From: Jiella pacifica
GTDB lineage: Bacteria > Pseudomonadota > Alphaproteobacteria > Rhizobiales > Rhizobiaceae
Length of the DNA: 64,000 bases
Direction: 5' to 3'
Assembly (NCBI RefSeq): GCF_010500815.1
Contig: NZ_JAAAMG010000013.1
Location: forward strand, 62,001-126,000
Both the position numbers and the translations under genes were made by a program. The notes under the pieces were generated by a model. The model made no database searches. It was not told where the DNA came from and worked only from the letters and a program-made list of their open reading frames with translations. Of the stretch, positions 36,632 to 45,159 are shown piece by piece; positions within the stretch are counted from its first letter, which is position 1, and each line of letters opens with the position of its first letter.

Positions 36632-38374
36632 TCAGGCAACCGTCCGCACATGCTGCGTGGCGCAGTCGCACACGGCTTCGTTTTCTGCTTCTCCGGCCCA
36701 GCATCTCAGCTTCGACGTCCTGCCGATGCCAGGATTGAACGTGTTGGTGGGGTCGAGCTTGCGGTAGAAGTCCCGCAAGGCCGGCTTGGCGTCGTAGAGA
36801 TGCCCGACATTGTGCTCGGCCGGATATTCCGCCCCGCGCGCGTCGAGAAGCTTCCACAGCGCGTGCTCGATCGCCAGGCAGTCCTCGCCTTTGCGGACGA
36901 GATATTCTTGGTGGAGGACGTGGCAGAAGAAGTGGCCGCAATACATCTTGAAGGCGATCTTGTCCTCGATCTCCTGCGGCAGCCGTTCGAACCAGTCCAG
37001 CGTGTTGCGGGGCAGGGCGACGTCGAGAGCGACGATGTCCTCGACCGTCGTGGGATGGACGGCGCGGTAGCGCACGATCGCGCCGCCGACGGCGAAGCGG
37101 TTGAGGAAGGCTGCGCTCCCCTCCTCGGCGTCACATTCGAAGAAGTCTCCGGTGGCCGACGGAAACCGGCCTTCGAGATAGGCGCGCGCCTCGGCCGAGC
37201 CGCCATTGCCCATCTTGAGCAAGAGGTGGTGGGCGTAGCGCTCTCGGTAATCGTTCATCCGCTTCGGCAGATGTTCCCGGAACAGGCGCGACACCCCCTG
37301 AAGGAAGCGGTCGGAGATGGCGCCCCCGAGGCCGAGCTTTTCGGTGATCCCGTCGATCCGGCTCTTGACCGCAAAGGCCTTCGGCACGTTGTCCGTGCCG
37401 AAATGCCTGATGAACAGGAACAGGTCCTTCCCGTACCGTCTGCTGGCGTCGTAGGCGGTGCGGTGCATGTATTCCCCGGCGATCGGCAGGTTGTCGAAAC
37501 CGGTCAGGATCTCGCGCCGGATGGCTTCCAGCTCCGCCGGGTCGTTGCTGCCGATGTAGAAGACGGCAACGTCCTCGTCGGCCGCAAACGTGTCGAGCCG
37601 GACGGCGAAGACCGCCACCTTGCCGGCCGAGCCGGACGCCTCGTAGTGGCGGCGCGGGTCGGCATTGAAGCGGGCAGGTGAGGCTGCGTCGACCTGCCGG
37701 ACATGGTGTTGGTACTCGCGGTCCGAGGCCCAGCGATCGGCCGGAAACGCGATCTGGCTTTCGTCGAACGAGCCGCCATCGATCGCCGCGAGGATCACCT
37801 CGGGGTCGTTGCCGACCTCGATCCCCAGGTGATTGACCAATTGTAGTTCGCCAGTTTCCGTGACCTGCGCGAAAAGGGCCATCTGCGTGAAGGCGGGGCC
37901 GCGGCGGATCAGCGCGCCGCCGGAATTGTTGCAGATGCCGCCGGTCACCGAAGCGCCGATGCAGGACGAGCCGATGACCGAATGGGGCTCGCGGCCGAGC
38001 GGGCGCAGCCGCTTTTCCAGCTGGTTCAGCGTCGACCCCGGCTGGCAGATCACCTGACGGCCGGAATCGAGGAGATGGATGCGGTCCATCCGCAGCATGT
38101 TGACGATGACGATCGGCCGGTCGTAGCCATCGCCGTCTGGCGTCGAGCCGCCGGTGAGGCCGGTATTGGCGGCCTGGCAGATGATCGCGACATCCGCCGC
38201 GACACAGGCTTTCAGCGTACGCCACTGTTCGACCAGGCTGCCCGGCCGAACCACCGCGAGGACGTCACCGTCGCCGTAGCGGTAGCCCTTGCGGAAGCGC
38301 CGCGTCGCATTCTGGCCGGTCAGCACGTGACGCGCTCCGACTATGTCCTGAAGTTCTGCGACGAGATCGCTCAT
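36632..38374 (-). CDS. FAD-dependent D-lactate dehydrogenase, Dld-like
   Basis: A 580-residue membrane-associated flavoprotein similar to the quinone-dependent D-lactate dehydrogenase of Escherichia coli (571 residues). The FAD PP-loop region reads ICQAANTGLTGGSTPDGDGYDRP, followed by GSSCIGASVTGGICNNSGGALIRRGPAFTQM; the large C-terminal domain contains MYCGHFFCHVLHQEYLVRKG. It would oxidise D-lactate or another D-2-hydroxy acid and pass electrons to quinone. It follows the SDR gene by 73 bases, so it belongs to the RpiR-linked block and may act on a pathway hydroxy acid. Confidence 0.83.
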   Translation of the reverse strand: MSDLVAELQDIVGARHVLTGQNATRRFRKGYRYGDGDVLAVVRPGSLVEQWRTLKACVAADVAIICQAANTGLTGGSTPDGDGYDRPIVIVNMLRMDRIHLLDSGRQVICQPGSTLNQLEKRLRPLGREPHSVIGSSCIGASVTGGICNNSGGALIRRGPAFTQMALFAQVTETGELQLVNHLGIEVGNDPEVILAAIDGGSFDESQIAFPADRWASDREYQHHVRQVDAASPARFNADPRRHYEASGSAGKVAVFAVRLDTFAADEDVAVFYIGSNDPAELEAIRREILTGFDNLPIAGEYMHRTAYDASRRYGKDLFLFIRHFGTDNVPKAFAVKSRIDGITEKLGLGGAISDRFLQGVSRLFREHLPKRMNDYRERYAHHLLLKMGNGGSAEARAYLEGRFPSATGDFFECDAEEGSAAFLNRFAVGGAIVRYRAVHPTTVEDIVALDVALPRNTLDWFERLPQEIEDKIAFKMYCGHFFCHVLHQEYLVRKGEDCLAIEHALWKLLDARGAEYPAEHNVGHLYDAKPALRDFYRKLDPTNTFNPGIGRTSKLRCWAGEAENEAVCDCATQHVRTVA

Positions 38375-38447
38375 GCTGCGCGGGGAGACATCTCCCCTCC
38401 CTGTTCGATTTGCGGATCCGGCCGCTCGCTCGGCGCCCGAGGAATCG

Positions 38448-39212
38448 TCAGATACTCGTATAGCCGCCATCGACCGAAACGATCGATCCCGTCATCAGGC
38501 TCGACGCATCGGAGGCGAGGAACTGCACCACGGACGCGATTTCCTCCGGCTCGCCGAGACGTCCCATCGGGGTCATCTTCAGCCACTGGTCGACCAACTC
38601 GGCCGATCCCTCGGCGACGCCGGCGATCAGCGGGGTGTTGATATAGGTGGGCGCCACGGCGTTGACGCGCACGCCGCGGGCCGCCCATTCCACCGCCAGG
38701 GATTTCGTCAGGTGGTGCACGGCGGCCTTGGTGGCGTTGTAGTGGCACTGCGGCTGCGGCCAGTTGACGATCTGGCCGGACATCGAGCCGACATTGACGA
38801 TCGATCCCCTGCCGTTTGCAACCATCTTCCGACCGAAAGCGCGGCAGGTGCGGAAGACGCCGGTCAGATTGACGTCGACGACCTTCTGCCACTCGTCGTC
38901 GTCCATCTCCTCGGCTGGTGTGTTGGTGACGACCCCGGCGTTGCAAACCAGGATGTCGAGGGCCGGAAGCTTGTCCGCAAGTGACCGAAGCGCCGCCGTG
39001 TCGGTGACGTCGAGCCGGTGAATGCCGGCGACCCGGCCCGTGGGCAGCGCCGCGCCCGTCGCTTCGGCGCGGGTGGCGTCGATATCGGTGCAGTGCACGT
39101 CGGCGCCCGTTTGCGCGAGTGCCATGGCGATCGCCGCCCCGATCCCTTGCCCGGCGCCCGTCACCAGCGCCGTCTTGCCGGAAAGGTCGAGCTTTCGGCG
39201 ATAATCCGTCAT
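38448..39212 (-). CDS. Short-chain dehydrogenase/reductase (SDR)
   Basis: A 254-residue classical SDR. The NAD(P) motif TGAGQGIG is near residue 19, NAGVVTN near 93, and the catalytic Ser/Tyr/Lys are in GSMSGQIVNWP and YNATKAAVHHL. SDRs in such sugar clusters oxidise polyols to ketoses or aldoses to lactones. ATG 39212 was chosen. It is divergent from the aldehyde dehydrogenase operon, with a strong promoter whose -10 is covered by a TAG-N5-CTA palindrome (39331-39347). Confidence 0.83.
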   Translation of the reverse strand: MTDYRRKLDLSGKTALVTGAGQGIGAAIAMALAQTGADVHCTDIDATRAEATGAALPTGRVAGIHRLDVTDTAALRSLADKLPALDILVCNAGVVTNTPAEEMDDDEWQKVVDVNLTGVFRTCRAFGRKMVANGRGSIVNVGSMSGQIVNWPQPQCHYNATKAAVHHLTKSLAVEWAARGVRVNAVAPTYINTPLIAGVAEGSAELVDQWLKMTPMGRLGEPEEIASVVQFLASDASSLMTGSIVSVDGGYTSI

Positions 39213-39330
39213 GGCAGTTCCTTCGGCGGGTTTTCCGCATAGTGGCATCGAACGGCGAGGCATCATCCCGACCATGGCGGCGTCTGGTATCGAAAAGCCG
39301 ACGCAGTGCCGGATCATCGCCGGAAGAGAG

Positions 39331-39347
39331 ATATAGCAAAACTATAT
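39331..39347. promoter_or_regulatory. Probable RpiR operator 1
   Basis: ATATAGcaaaaCTATAT is a perfect palindrome with 6-bp arms and a 5-base centre. It overlaps the predicted -10 of the SDR/Dld-like operon. The core TAG-N5-CTA recurs at 39573-39583 and 45117-45127. The RpiR-type protein encoded at 43340 is the obvious candidate to bind it. Confidence 0.6.
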
Positions 39348-39368
39348 GATGGGTGCTGAGACCGTCAA
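39341..39368 (-). promoter_or_regulatory. Predicted promoter of the SDR/Dld-like operon
   Basis: On the minus strand, TTGACG (39368-39363) and TATAGT (39346-39341) are 16 bases apart, a near-consensus promoter about 130 bases upstream of the SDR start codon. Confidence 0.55.
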
Positions 39369-39572
39369 CGGGGAGGGAGCCACCGATCCATTATTCGAAG
39401 CGAAGGCGTTACAGTGGTACGCGAAAAAGCATCTCTATGAATCTAATTTGACGGATATTTCTTCCATTCAAATCGACCGATGACCGGGCTGCGCCACATT
39501 CCGGGATGGATTGCGCTACGAGTCCCCACTGAAGGATTTCCACAAATTTCAGCCTTCCGTTCGACGCAGATC

Positions 39573-39583
39573 TAGTTTAGCTA
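39573..39583. promoter_or_regulatory. Probable RpiR operator 2
   Basis: TAGTTTAGCTA has the same TAG-N5-CTA core as operators 1 and 3. It lies 69 bases upstream of the aldehyde dehydrogenase start. A weak promoter (TTCAGC 39548-39553, N17, TCTAGT 39571-39576) would be overlapped by it. Confidence 0.45.
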
Positions 39584-39652
39584 TGCCGCCACGATGATGA
39601 CAGGGCGCGCAGGCGCTGCGGCGATGAGCGGCCGTGACGGAAGGGCGAACGG

Positions 39653-41107
39653 ATGTTCGAGAGCGAAATGCTGATCGGCGGCGAGTGGGTGCCGGGCACC
39701 GGCGACGTCCTTCAGGTGCAGAATCCGGCGACCGAAGAGACGATCGGGACGATCACCAACGCCACCACCGAAGAGATCGATCGCGCCATCCACGCCGCCC
39801 GCAAGGCGTTTCCGGCATGGGCCGGCCTCTCTCCGTTCAAGCGGGCGGAGTTGCTGCACAAGGCGGGAGAACTGATCGACCAGCGCAAGGACGACATCGC
39901 GCGGGCGATGACGACCGAGCAGGGCAAGCCGCTGAACGAGGCGAGGGGCGAGGTGTCCAAGCTCGCCCAGACCCTGCACTTCTATGCGGAAGAAGGCGTC
40001 CGCGTTCACGGCGAGATCATCCCGAACGAAAGCAACGCCTATCAGAGCCTCGTCGTTCGCGAGCCGATCGGCGTCGTCGCGGCGATCTCGCCCTGGAACT
40101 ATCCGGCCGAGCTGATCGGCTGGAAGATCGGCGGGGCGCTTGCCGCCGGCTGCACGATCGTCGTCAAGCCGCCGGAACTGACGCCCTTCTCGCCGCTGGC
40201 GATCGCCCGCGCCCTGCATGATGCCGGCATCCCCGCCGGCGTCGTCAACATGGTCACCGGCAAGGGGTCGAGCGTCGGCCAGCATCTCGTCGAAAGCCCG
40301 CTCGTCGACAAGGTCGCCTTCACCGGCTCGGGCGCGGTCGGCCTCAGGATCCAGCAATCCAGCCTGACGGTGAAGAAGCTGTCCCTGGAGCTCGGCGGCA
40401 ACTGCCCGATGATCGTCACCGCCACCGCCGATCTCGACGCGGCGGTCAAGGGCGCGGCGCGGCGTTCGTTCCGCAACATGGGCCAGATCTGCATTGCCAT
40501 CAATCGCATCTATGTCGCCGAAAGCGTCTACGAGCCGTTCCTGTCGAAGCTTGCGGCGGCGGCCGACGCCTTGACCATCGACAACGGCCTCGACGATCCG
40601 GGCGCCGATCTCGGCGCCATGGCCTCGGCCGAGCCCCTCGGAAAGACGAAAGCCCATCTCGCCGACGCCTTGCAGAAGGGTGCGCGGCTGATGGCCGGGG
40701 GTCGCCCGCCGGAGGGCGAGAAATTCAGGAAGGGCTTCTTCTTCCGCCCGACGGTTCTCGCGGACTGCACCCACGAGATGCAGGTGATGACCGAGGAGAC
40801 CTTCGGTCCGCTGGTCGGCGTCGCTCCGTTCCGCACCCTCTCCGAGGCGGTCGAGAAGGCGAACGACACCCCCTACGGCCTCGCCTCCTACGCCTACACC
40901 AAGCACATGGACGAGATGCGCTACATCTCGTCCCGGCTCGACTACGGCAACGTCGCGATCAACAACGTCGACGCCGGCATCATCAACGCCCCTTATGGTG
41001 GTCGCAAGCAGAGCGGCGTCGGCTATGAGCACGGCCGCGAGGGTATGCTGGAATATTTCAACTTCAAGCATGTGCGGATCTGTTTCGACGAGCCGGAGGA
41101 TGCCTGA
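39653..41107 (+). CDS. NAD(P)-dependent aldehyde dehydrogenase
   Basis: A 484-residue aldehyde dehydrogenase of the succinate-semialdehyde/alpha-ketoglutarate-semialdehyde/lactaldehyde type. Active-site residues are in place: Asn149 in PWNYP, Glu246 in LELGG, and Cys280 in GQIC. It oxidises an aldehyde to the acid in the cytoplasm. Glycolaldehyde, or the alpha-ketoglutarate semialdehyde expected from the XylX-like and KdgD-like enzymes, are good candidates. It is the first gene of a tight operon; the kinase gene overlaps its stop by one base. Confidence 0.85.
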   Translation: MFESEMLIGGEWVPGTGDVLQVQNPATEETIGTITNATTEEIDRAIHAARKAFPAWAGLSPFKRAELLHKAGELIDQRKDDIARAMTTEQGKPLNEARGEVSKLAQTLHFYAEEGVRVHGEIIPNESNAYQSLVVREPIGVVAAISPWNYPAELIGWKIGGALAAGCTIVVKPPELTPFSPLAIARALHDAGIPAGVVNMVTGKGSSVGQHLVESPLVDKVAFTGSGAVGLRIQQSSLTVKKLSLELGGNCPMIVTATADLDAAVKGAARRSFRNMGQICIAINRIYVAESVYEPFLSKLAAAADALTIDNGLDDPGADLGAMASAEPLGKTKAHLADALQKGARLMAGGRPPEGEKFRKGFFFRPTVLADCTHEMQVMTEETFGPLVGVAPFRTLSEAVEKANDTPYGLASYAYTKHMDEMRYISSRLDYGNVAINNVDAGIINAPYGGRKQSGVGYEHGREGMLEYFNFKHVRICFDEPEDA

Positions 41108-42657
41108 TGGCGGCTGACACGGCGATCCTCGGCATCGACATCGGCACGTCCGGCTGCAAAGCGCTGCTGCTCGATCCTGCCGGCACGGTCCTTGCGACCC
41201 ACACGGCGACCTACGACGCCAGCGCGCCGCGGCCGGGCTGGTCGGAGCAGGATCCGGAAGACTGGATCACCGGCGCGCGCGCCGCCATCTCCGGCGTCCT
41301 CGCCAAGCGTCCGGCGACCGAAGTCGTCGCCATCGGCCTCTCCGGCCAGATGCACGGGCTGACGCCGCTGGACGAGGCGCATCGGGTGTTGCGTCCGGCG
41401 ATCCTGTGGAACGACCAGCGCACTGCGGTCGAATGCGCGGAAATGACCGAGGCGGTCGGCGGCCTGCCGGCGCTGCTCGCCGAGACGAACAACCGGATGC
41501 TGCCGGGCTACACCGGCGGCAAGATCGTCTGGATGCGCAAGCACGAGCCGGAGCTCTATAGCCGGCTGCGCCATGTGCTCAATCCCAAGGACTACCTGCG
41601 CCTGCGGCTGACCGGTGAGCTTGCGACGGAGGTCTCCGACGCGTCGGGCACCGGCCTTTTCGACGTTCGTCGGCGGGCTTGGTCGCAGACGGTGATGGAG
41701 GCGGCGTGCATCGATCCGGCGATGTTGCCGGCGTGTCATGAATCCCAAGAGGTCTCAGGCCGGGTTTCGGCCTCGGCCGCCGCTTTCTTCGGTCTGCCCG
41801 CAGGGCTCCCGGTGGTGGGCGGTGGCGGCGACTCCGTCATCCAGACCATCGGCTCGGGCGTCATCGATCCCGGCGATCTGCAGACGACCGTCGGCACCGC
41901 GGGCATTCTCGCCTGCGCGCTCGATGCGCCGCGCGACAATCCCGATGGCCGCCTGCAGGTCTTCTGCAACGTTGCGCCGGACCGCTGGCACTGCATGGGT
42001 GTCTCGCTGAATGCCGGGGGCGCTCTCGCCTGGCTGCGGCGGCTGGCGCAGGGGTTCGGCGACCTCACCGAGAACGGTTGGCACGACATCCCCTTCGACC
42101 GCCTGATGGAGCGCGCCGCCGCCAGCACGGCCGGGTCCCGCGGGCTGATCTTCCTGCCGTATCTCAACGGCGAACGCTGTCCCTATCCCGACCCCGATGC
42201 GCGTGGGGCGTTTCTCGGCCTGACCGCGCGTCACGGCGAAAGTGACGTGATCCGCAGCGTCTTGGAAGGCGTCGTCTTCGCCCTGCGCGACATCTACGCC
42301 CTGATGGCCGAAGCCGGCATCGCCGCCGATTGCATCCGCGCCTCCGGCGGCGGCGCGGCCTCGCCCTTCTGGCGGCAAATCCAGGCGGACGTTTTCGGCT
42401 GCGACGTCGTCACCACCGAGGGCGCGGCGGAGGGCGGAGCGTTCGGCGCGGCCATCGTCGCCGGCGTCGGCGTCGGCATCTGGCCGGATGCGAGCATCGC
42501 GGCCAGCCATTGCCGACCGGTGTCGCGGCAGTCTCCGTCGAAGCAGCGGGGCGTCTACGCCGAGATGTTCGGCATCTACCGGACGCTCTATCCGACGCTG
42601 CAGGGCACCTTCGGAAGGCTGGCCGATCCGATCTTCGATACTGAGGAGCAAGCATGA
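41107..42657 (+). CDS. FGGY-family carbohydrate kinase, xylulokinase-like
   Basis: A 516-residue kinase of the FGGY family. The ATP-site motif GIDIGTSGCKALLLD lies at residue 9 onward, AIGLSGQMHGL near 78 and ILWNDQRT near 99, both like XylB. The catalytic base is probably Asp242 in GGGGDS. It would phosphorylate a ketopentose or related keto-sugar. With an RpiA-like isomerase rather than an epimerase nearby, ribulose, or a less common sugar, is as likely as xylulose. The start codon overlaps the preceding stop and the next gene overlaps its own stop. Confidence 0.85.
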   Translation: MAADTAILGIDIGTSGCKALLLDPAGTVLATHTATYDASAPRPGWSEQDPEDWITGARAAISGVLAKRPATEVVAIGLSGQMHGLTPLDEAHRVLRPAILWNDQRTAVECAEMTEAVGGLPALLAETNNRMLPGYTGGKIVWMRKHEPELYSRLRHVLNPKDYLRLRLTGELATEVSDASGTGLFDVRRRAWSQTVMEAACIDPAMLPACHESQEVSGRVSASAAAFFGLPAGLPVVGGGGDSVIQTIGSGVIDPGDLQTTVGTAGILACALDAPRDNPDGRLQVFCNVAPDRWHCMGVSLNAGGALAWLRRLAQGFGDLTENGWHDIPFDRLMERAAASTAGSRGLIFLPYLNGERCPYPDPDARGAFLGLTARHGESDVIRSVLEGVVFALRDIYALMAEAGIAADCIRASGGGAASPFWRQIQADVFGCDVVTTEGAAEGGAFGAAIVAGVGVGIWPDASIAASHCRPVSRQSPSKQRGVYAEMFGIYRTLYPTLQGTFGRLADPIFDTEEQA

Positions 42658-43343
42658 CGGCCGAGGGCCAGATCAAAGCGGTCGTCTTCGACCTCGACGG
42701 AACGTTGATCGACAGCGCGCCTGACATCGCGGCGGCCGTCAATCGCGTCCTCGCCGAGCATGGCTGGGCGCCGCTCGAGACCGACTATGTCGAACGCTTC
42801 ATCGGTGATGGTCCGAAGACGCTGCTTCTGAGAATCCTGCAGGAGCAGGGCCTGCCGACCGACGACGCCTTCGTCGAGGCGTCGAAGAATGCCTATCTGC
42901 AGAATTACGCCGAGGCACCAGCGACGCACACGACGTTCTTCGCCCATGTCGCTGAAGACCTGAGGGCGTTGAAGGCGTCCGGACTCAGGCTAGGCATCTG
43001 CACCAACAAGCCGCACGGACTGACGCAGACGGTGCTGTCCATCCTCGGCATCGCCGAGCTTTTCGACAGCGCCATCGGCGCCGACGCGGCGCCGCGGCGC
43101 AAGCCCGACGCGGCGCATCTTCTCGCGGTCGTCGACGCAATGGGGCTCGACAAGGACGAGATCGCCTATGTCGGCGACACCGAGGTCGACAGCGCCTGTG
43201 CGCGCAGTGCCGGCGTGCCGTTCTTCATCGTGCCGTGGGGCGGCGGCTCGCACGTCGTCGATGCCGACGCGACCCGGATCTCGCGGCTGCGCGATCTGCT
43301 GTTTCATCTCGGCCGGGCGAAGGCGGCGGACGTGCCGGCATGA
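42654..43343 (+). CDS. HAD hydrolase, phosphoglycolate phosphatase (Gph)-like
   Basis: A 229-residue HAD-superfamily phosphatase with a helical cap. Motif I is VVFDLDGTLIDS (residue 9 onward), the Thr of motif II is in GICTNKPHG, the Lys is in RRKPDA, and motif IV is YVGDTEVD. The family removes phosphate from 2-phosphoglycolate or small sugar phosphates. In a kinase/isomerase operon it may clear a dead-end phosphate or be a true pathway step. It overlaps the kinase and regulator genes by 4 bases each. Confidence 0.83.
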   Translation: MTAEGQIKAVVFDLDGTLIDSAPDIAAAVNRVLAEHGWAPLETDYVERFIGDGPKTLLLRILQEQGLPTDDAFVEASKNAYLQNYAEAPATHTTFFAHVAEDLRALKASGLRLGICTNKPHGLTQTVLSILGIAELFDSAIGADAAPRRKPDAAHLLAVVDAMGLDKDEIAYVGDTEVDSACARSAGVPFFIVPWGGGSHVVDADATRISRLRDLLFHLGRAKAADVPA

Positions 43344-44179
43344 TCCAGAGCCTTCTCCACCAGATCCGTGAGGAAATGCCCAAGATGGCGGCGGCCGAGC
43401 GCCGGGTGGCGGAGGCAGTCAATGCCAGGCCGAACGACGTCATTCACATGAGCATGGCGGTGCTGGCCAAGGATTGCGGCGTCAGCGATCCGACCATCAT
43501 CCGCTTCTGCCGGCGCTTCGGCTTCGACGGCTATCAGGATTTCAAGGTCAATCTGGCCCAGAACATCGTCCCCCGGGCGCCGTTCCACTACGACAAGATC
43601 ACCGCGGACGACACGGTCGAGAACATCGTCCGCAAGACCTGCGAAAATTCGCTCAGCGCCATCCAGCGCGCGCTGGAAGACCTCGTTCCGGCACAGATCG
43701 AGGCTGGGGCCAAGGCCATCCACGCCGCCTCCTGGCTGGCGATCTACGCCACCGGCATTTCCGAGGTGACGGCGATCGATGCCGAGCACAAGTTCCAGCG
43801 CCTCGGCTTTCGATGCTCGGCGATCCTCGGCGAGAAACGGCAGCGCACCCAGGCCGGTTTCGCCCGGCCCGGCGAACTCGCCCTGATCTTCTCCCAGTCC
43901 GGCGCGACGCGGCAGATGGTCGAGCTCGCCAAGGCGACGCGGGAAAAGGGCGCGACGGTGCTGTCGATCACCGCCGGCGACACGCCGCTGGCGGCGGTGA
44001 GCGATCACGTGATCGCGGTGACGCCCTACGACCACACCGAACTTCTGACGCCGCTGGCTTCGCGGCTGAACCATCACCTGGTGGTCAACATGCTGGTCAC
44101 GGCCATCGCCGTGATGACGGGCAACGAATTTCCCGACCAGCTGCCGGCCCTCGACTCCTGGCTTACCGAAAAGCTCTGA
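43340..44179 (+). CDS. MurR/RpiR-family transcriptional regulator
   Basis: A 279-residue regulator. The N-terminal helix-turn-helix (about residues 1-80) has VIHMSMAVLAKDCGVSDPTI then IRFCRRFGFDGYQDFK. The C-terminal SIS domain (about 120-265) binds phosphosugars; IYATGISEVTAIDAEHK and LALIFSQSGATRQMV are its typical strands. RpiR proteins usually repress sugar operons until a phosphosugar binds. It is embedded in the operon (4-base overlap with the phosphatase gene), so it is expressed with its targets. TAG-N5-CTA sites upstream of three nearby genes fit as its operators. Confidence 0.87.
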   Translation: MIQSLLHQIREEMPKMAAAERRVAEAVNARPNDVIHMSMAVLAKDCGVSDPTIIRFCRRFGFDGYQDFKVNLAQNIVPRAPFHYDKITADDTVENIVRKTCENSLSAIQRALEDLVPAQIEAGAKAIHAASWLAIYATGISEVTAIDAEHKFQRLGFRCSAILGEKRQRTQAGFARPGELALIFSQSGATRQMVELAKATREKGATVLSITAGDTPLAAVSDHVIAVTPYDHTELLTPLASRLNHHLVVNMLVTAIAVMTGNEFPDQLPALDSWLTEKL

Positions 44180-44216
44180 CGCGGCCGATGCGCCGCTCAT
44201 GATCGAAGGATCTGAC

Positions 44217-44930
44217 ATGACGACACAAGACGACGCCAAGCGGCTGGCCGGCATCAAGGTGATCGACACCTACGTACGGGACGGCATGAAGGTCGGCCTC
44301 GGATCGGGAACGACGTCGCACATTTTCGTGCGGGAACTCGGCGCCAGGGTCGCCGACGGCCTGAAGCTCACCTGCACCACCACGTCGAACAGCACGAGCG
44401 CGGTGGCGCGGGAAGTCGGGATCGAACTGACCGACGTCAACGACATCGACATGCTCGACCTGACGATCGACGGTCCGGACGAGATCGACCGGCAGTTCCG
44501 GATGATTAAGGGCGGCGGAGCGTGCCTGTTGTGGGAGAAGATCGTCGCGCATGCCTCCCGCCGCATGGTGACGATCTGTGACGAGACCAAGATCGTCGAC
44601 ACGCTGGGTCGCTTTCCGCTGCCGGTCGAGGTCGTCCAATATGCCTGGCAGCAGACCGAGAGGGCCATCCGGCGCACCTTGCCAAACTACGGCGTTGCCG
44701 GAACGGAGCTCGTTCGACGCATGAAGAATGGCGCGCCGGTCGTCACCGACAGCGGCAACTTCATCATCGACTGCCACTGCGGGTCGATCGGCGATGCCGA
44801 GGGCCTGGAGGTGGCGCTGAACATGATCCCGGGGGTGGTGGAGAATGGTCTCTTCACCCGCGAGTCGAGCGCCATGGTCGTCGGCTGCTTCGACGGAACC
44901 GCGTATGTGAGCGAGCGATCGGCGAACTGA
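44217..44930 (+). CDS. Ribose-5-phosphate isomerase A-like protein
   Basis: A 237-residue member of the RpiA family. The phosphate loop reads GLGSGTTS. The catalytic stretches are DLTIDGPDEID and KGGGACLLWEKIV, retaining the Asp, Asp, Lys and Glu known from RpiA. They differ from the usual DGADEIN and KGGGAALTREK, which hints at a changed substrate. It would interconvert an aldose and ketose phosphate. GAAGGA points to ATG 44217; ATG 44199 would overlap that site. It is the last gene of the operon that starts at 39653, 37 bases after the regulator gene. Confidence 0.83.
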   Translation: MTTQDDAKRLAGIKVIDTYVRDGMKVGLGSGTTSHIFVRELGARVADGLKLTCTTTSNSTSAVAREVGIELTDVNDIDMLDLTIDGPDEIDRQFRMIKGGGACLLWEKIVAHASRRMVTICDETKIVDTLGRFPLPVEVVQYAWQQTERAIRRTLPNYGVAGTELVRRMKNGAPVVTDSGNFIIDCHCGSIGDAEGLEVALNMIPGVVENGLFTRESSAMVVGCFDGTAYVSERSAN

Positions 44931-45081
44931 ACTGGAGTAAATCTAGTTTTACAAGATGCGACGCGAGTGAGCGAATGAGATCGTTCGCCCGCGTGGGCCC
45001 CGGACGGTTGTCTCCAGTCGTTGATACACTGAAATAACTGAAGAAAATCGCCGAAATGTCGGGTTGGGTTGATGAGTCGCC

Positions 45082-45110
45082 TTGACGGCGGACAGGCCCC
45101 GTGATGTAAA
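45082..45110 (+). promoter_or_regulatory. Predicted promoter of the sugar ABC importer
   Basis: TTGACG (45082-45087) and TGTAAA (45105-45110) are separated by 17 bases, 50 bases upstream of the binding-protein start. Operator 3 begins 7 bases downstream of the -10, at the expected transcription start. Confidence 0.5.
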
Positions 45111-45116
45111 ACGTAC

Positions 45117-45127
45117 TAGTAAAACTA
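45117..45127. promoter_or_regulatory. Probable RpiR operator 3
   Basis: TAGTAAAACTA has the TAG-N5-CTA core shared with operators 1 and 2. A related half site, TAGTTTTACAA, lies at 44944-44954 just after the rpiA-like gene, and a further GTAAAAC (45106-45112) precedes operator 3. The position just downstream of the -10 suits a repressor. Confidence 0.55.
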
Positions 45128-45159
45128 CATTCACATCGAACCACATCTGGGAGGATAAA

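Larger units (their letters stand above)
39213..39652. promoter_or_regulatory. 440-base divergent control region of the RpiR-linked block
   Basis: This is the longest gene-free stretch of the window and is visibly more AT-rich than its surroundings. It holds a minus-strand promoter for the SDR gene (39341-39368), a perfect palindrome ATATAG-N5-CTATAT (39331-39347) and a second TAG-N5-CTA site (39573-39583). A 45-codon open frame (39346-39483) has no ribosome site and is probably chance. I see no RNA gene here. Confidence 0.6.

Noticed and set aside
39346-39483. A 45-codon frame on the plus strand in the 440-base divergent region
   Set aside because: Its start lies within operator 1 and has no ribosome site. 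Composition is not absurd, but nothing else supports it.
41107-42657. Naming the kinase xylB
   Set aside because: Motifs are XylB-like, but no xylose isomerase is nearby and an RpiA-like gene follows, so the substrate is open.
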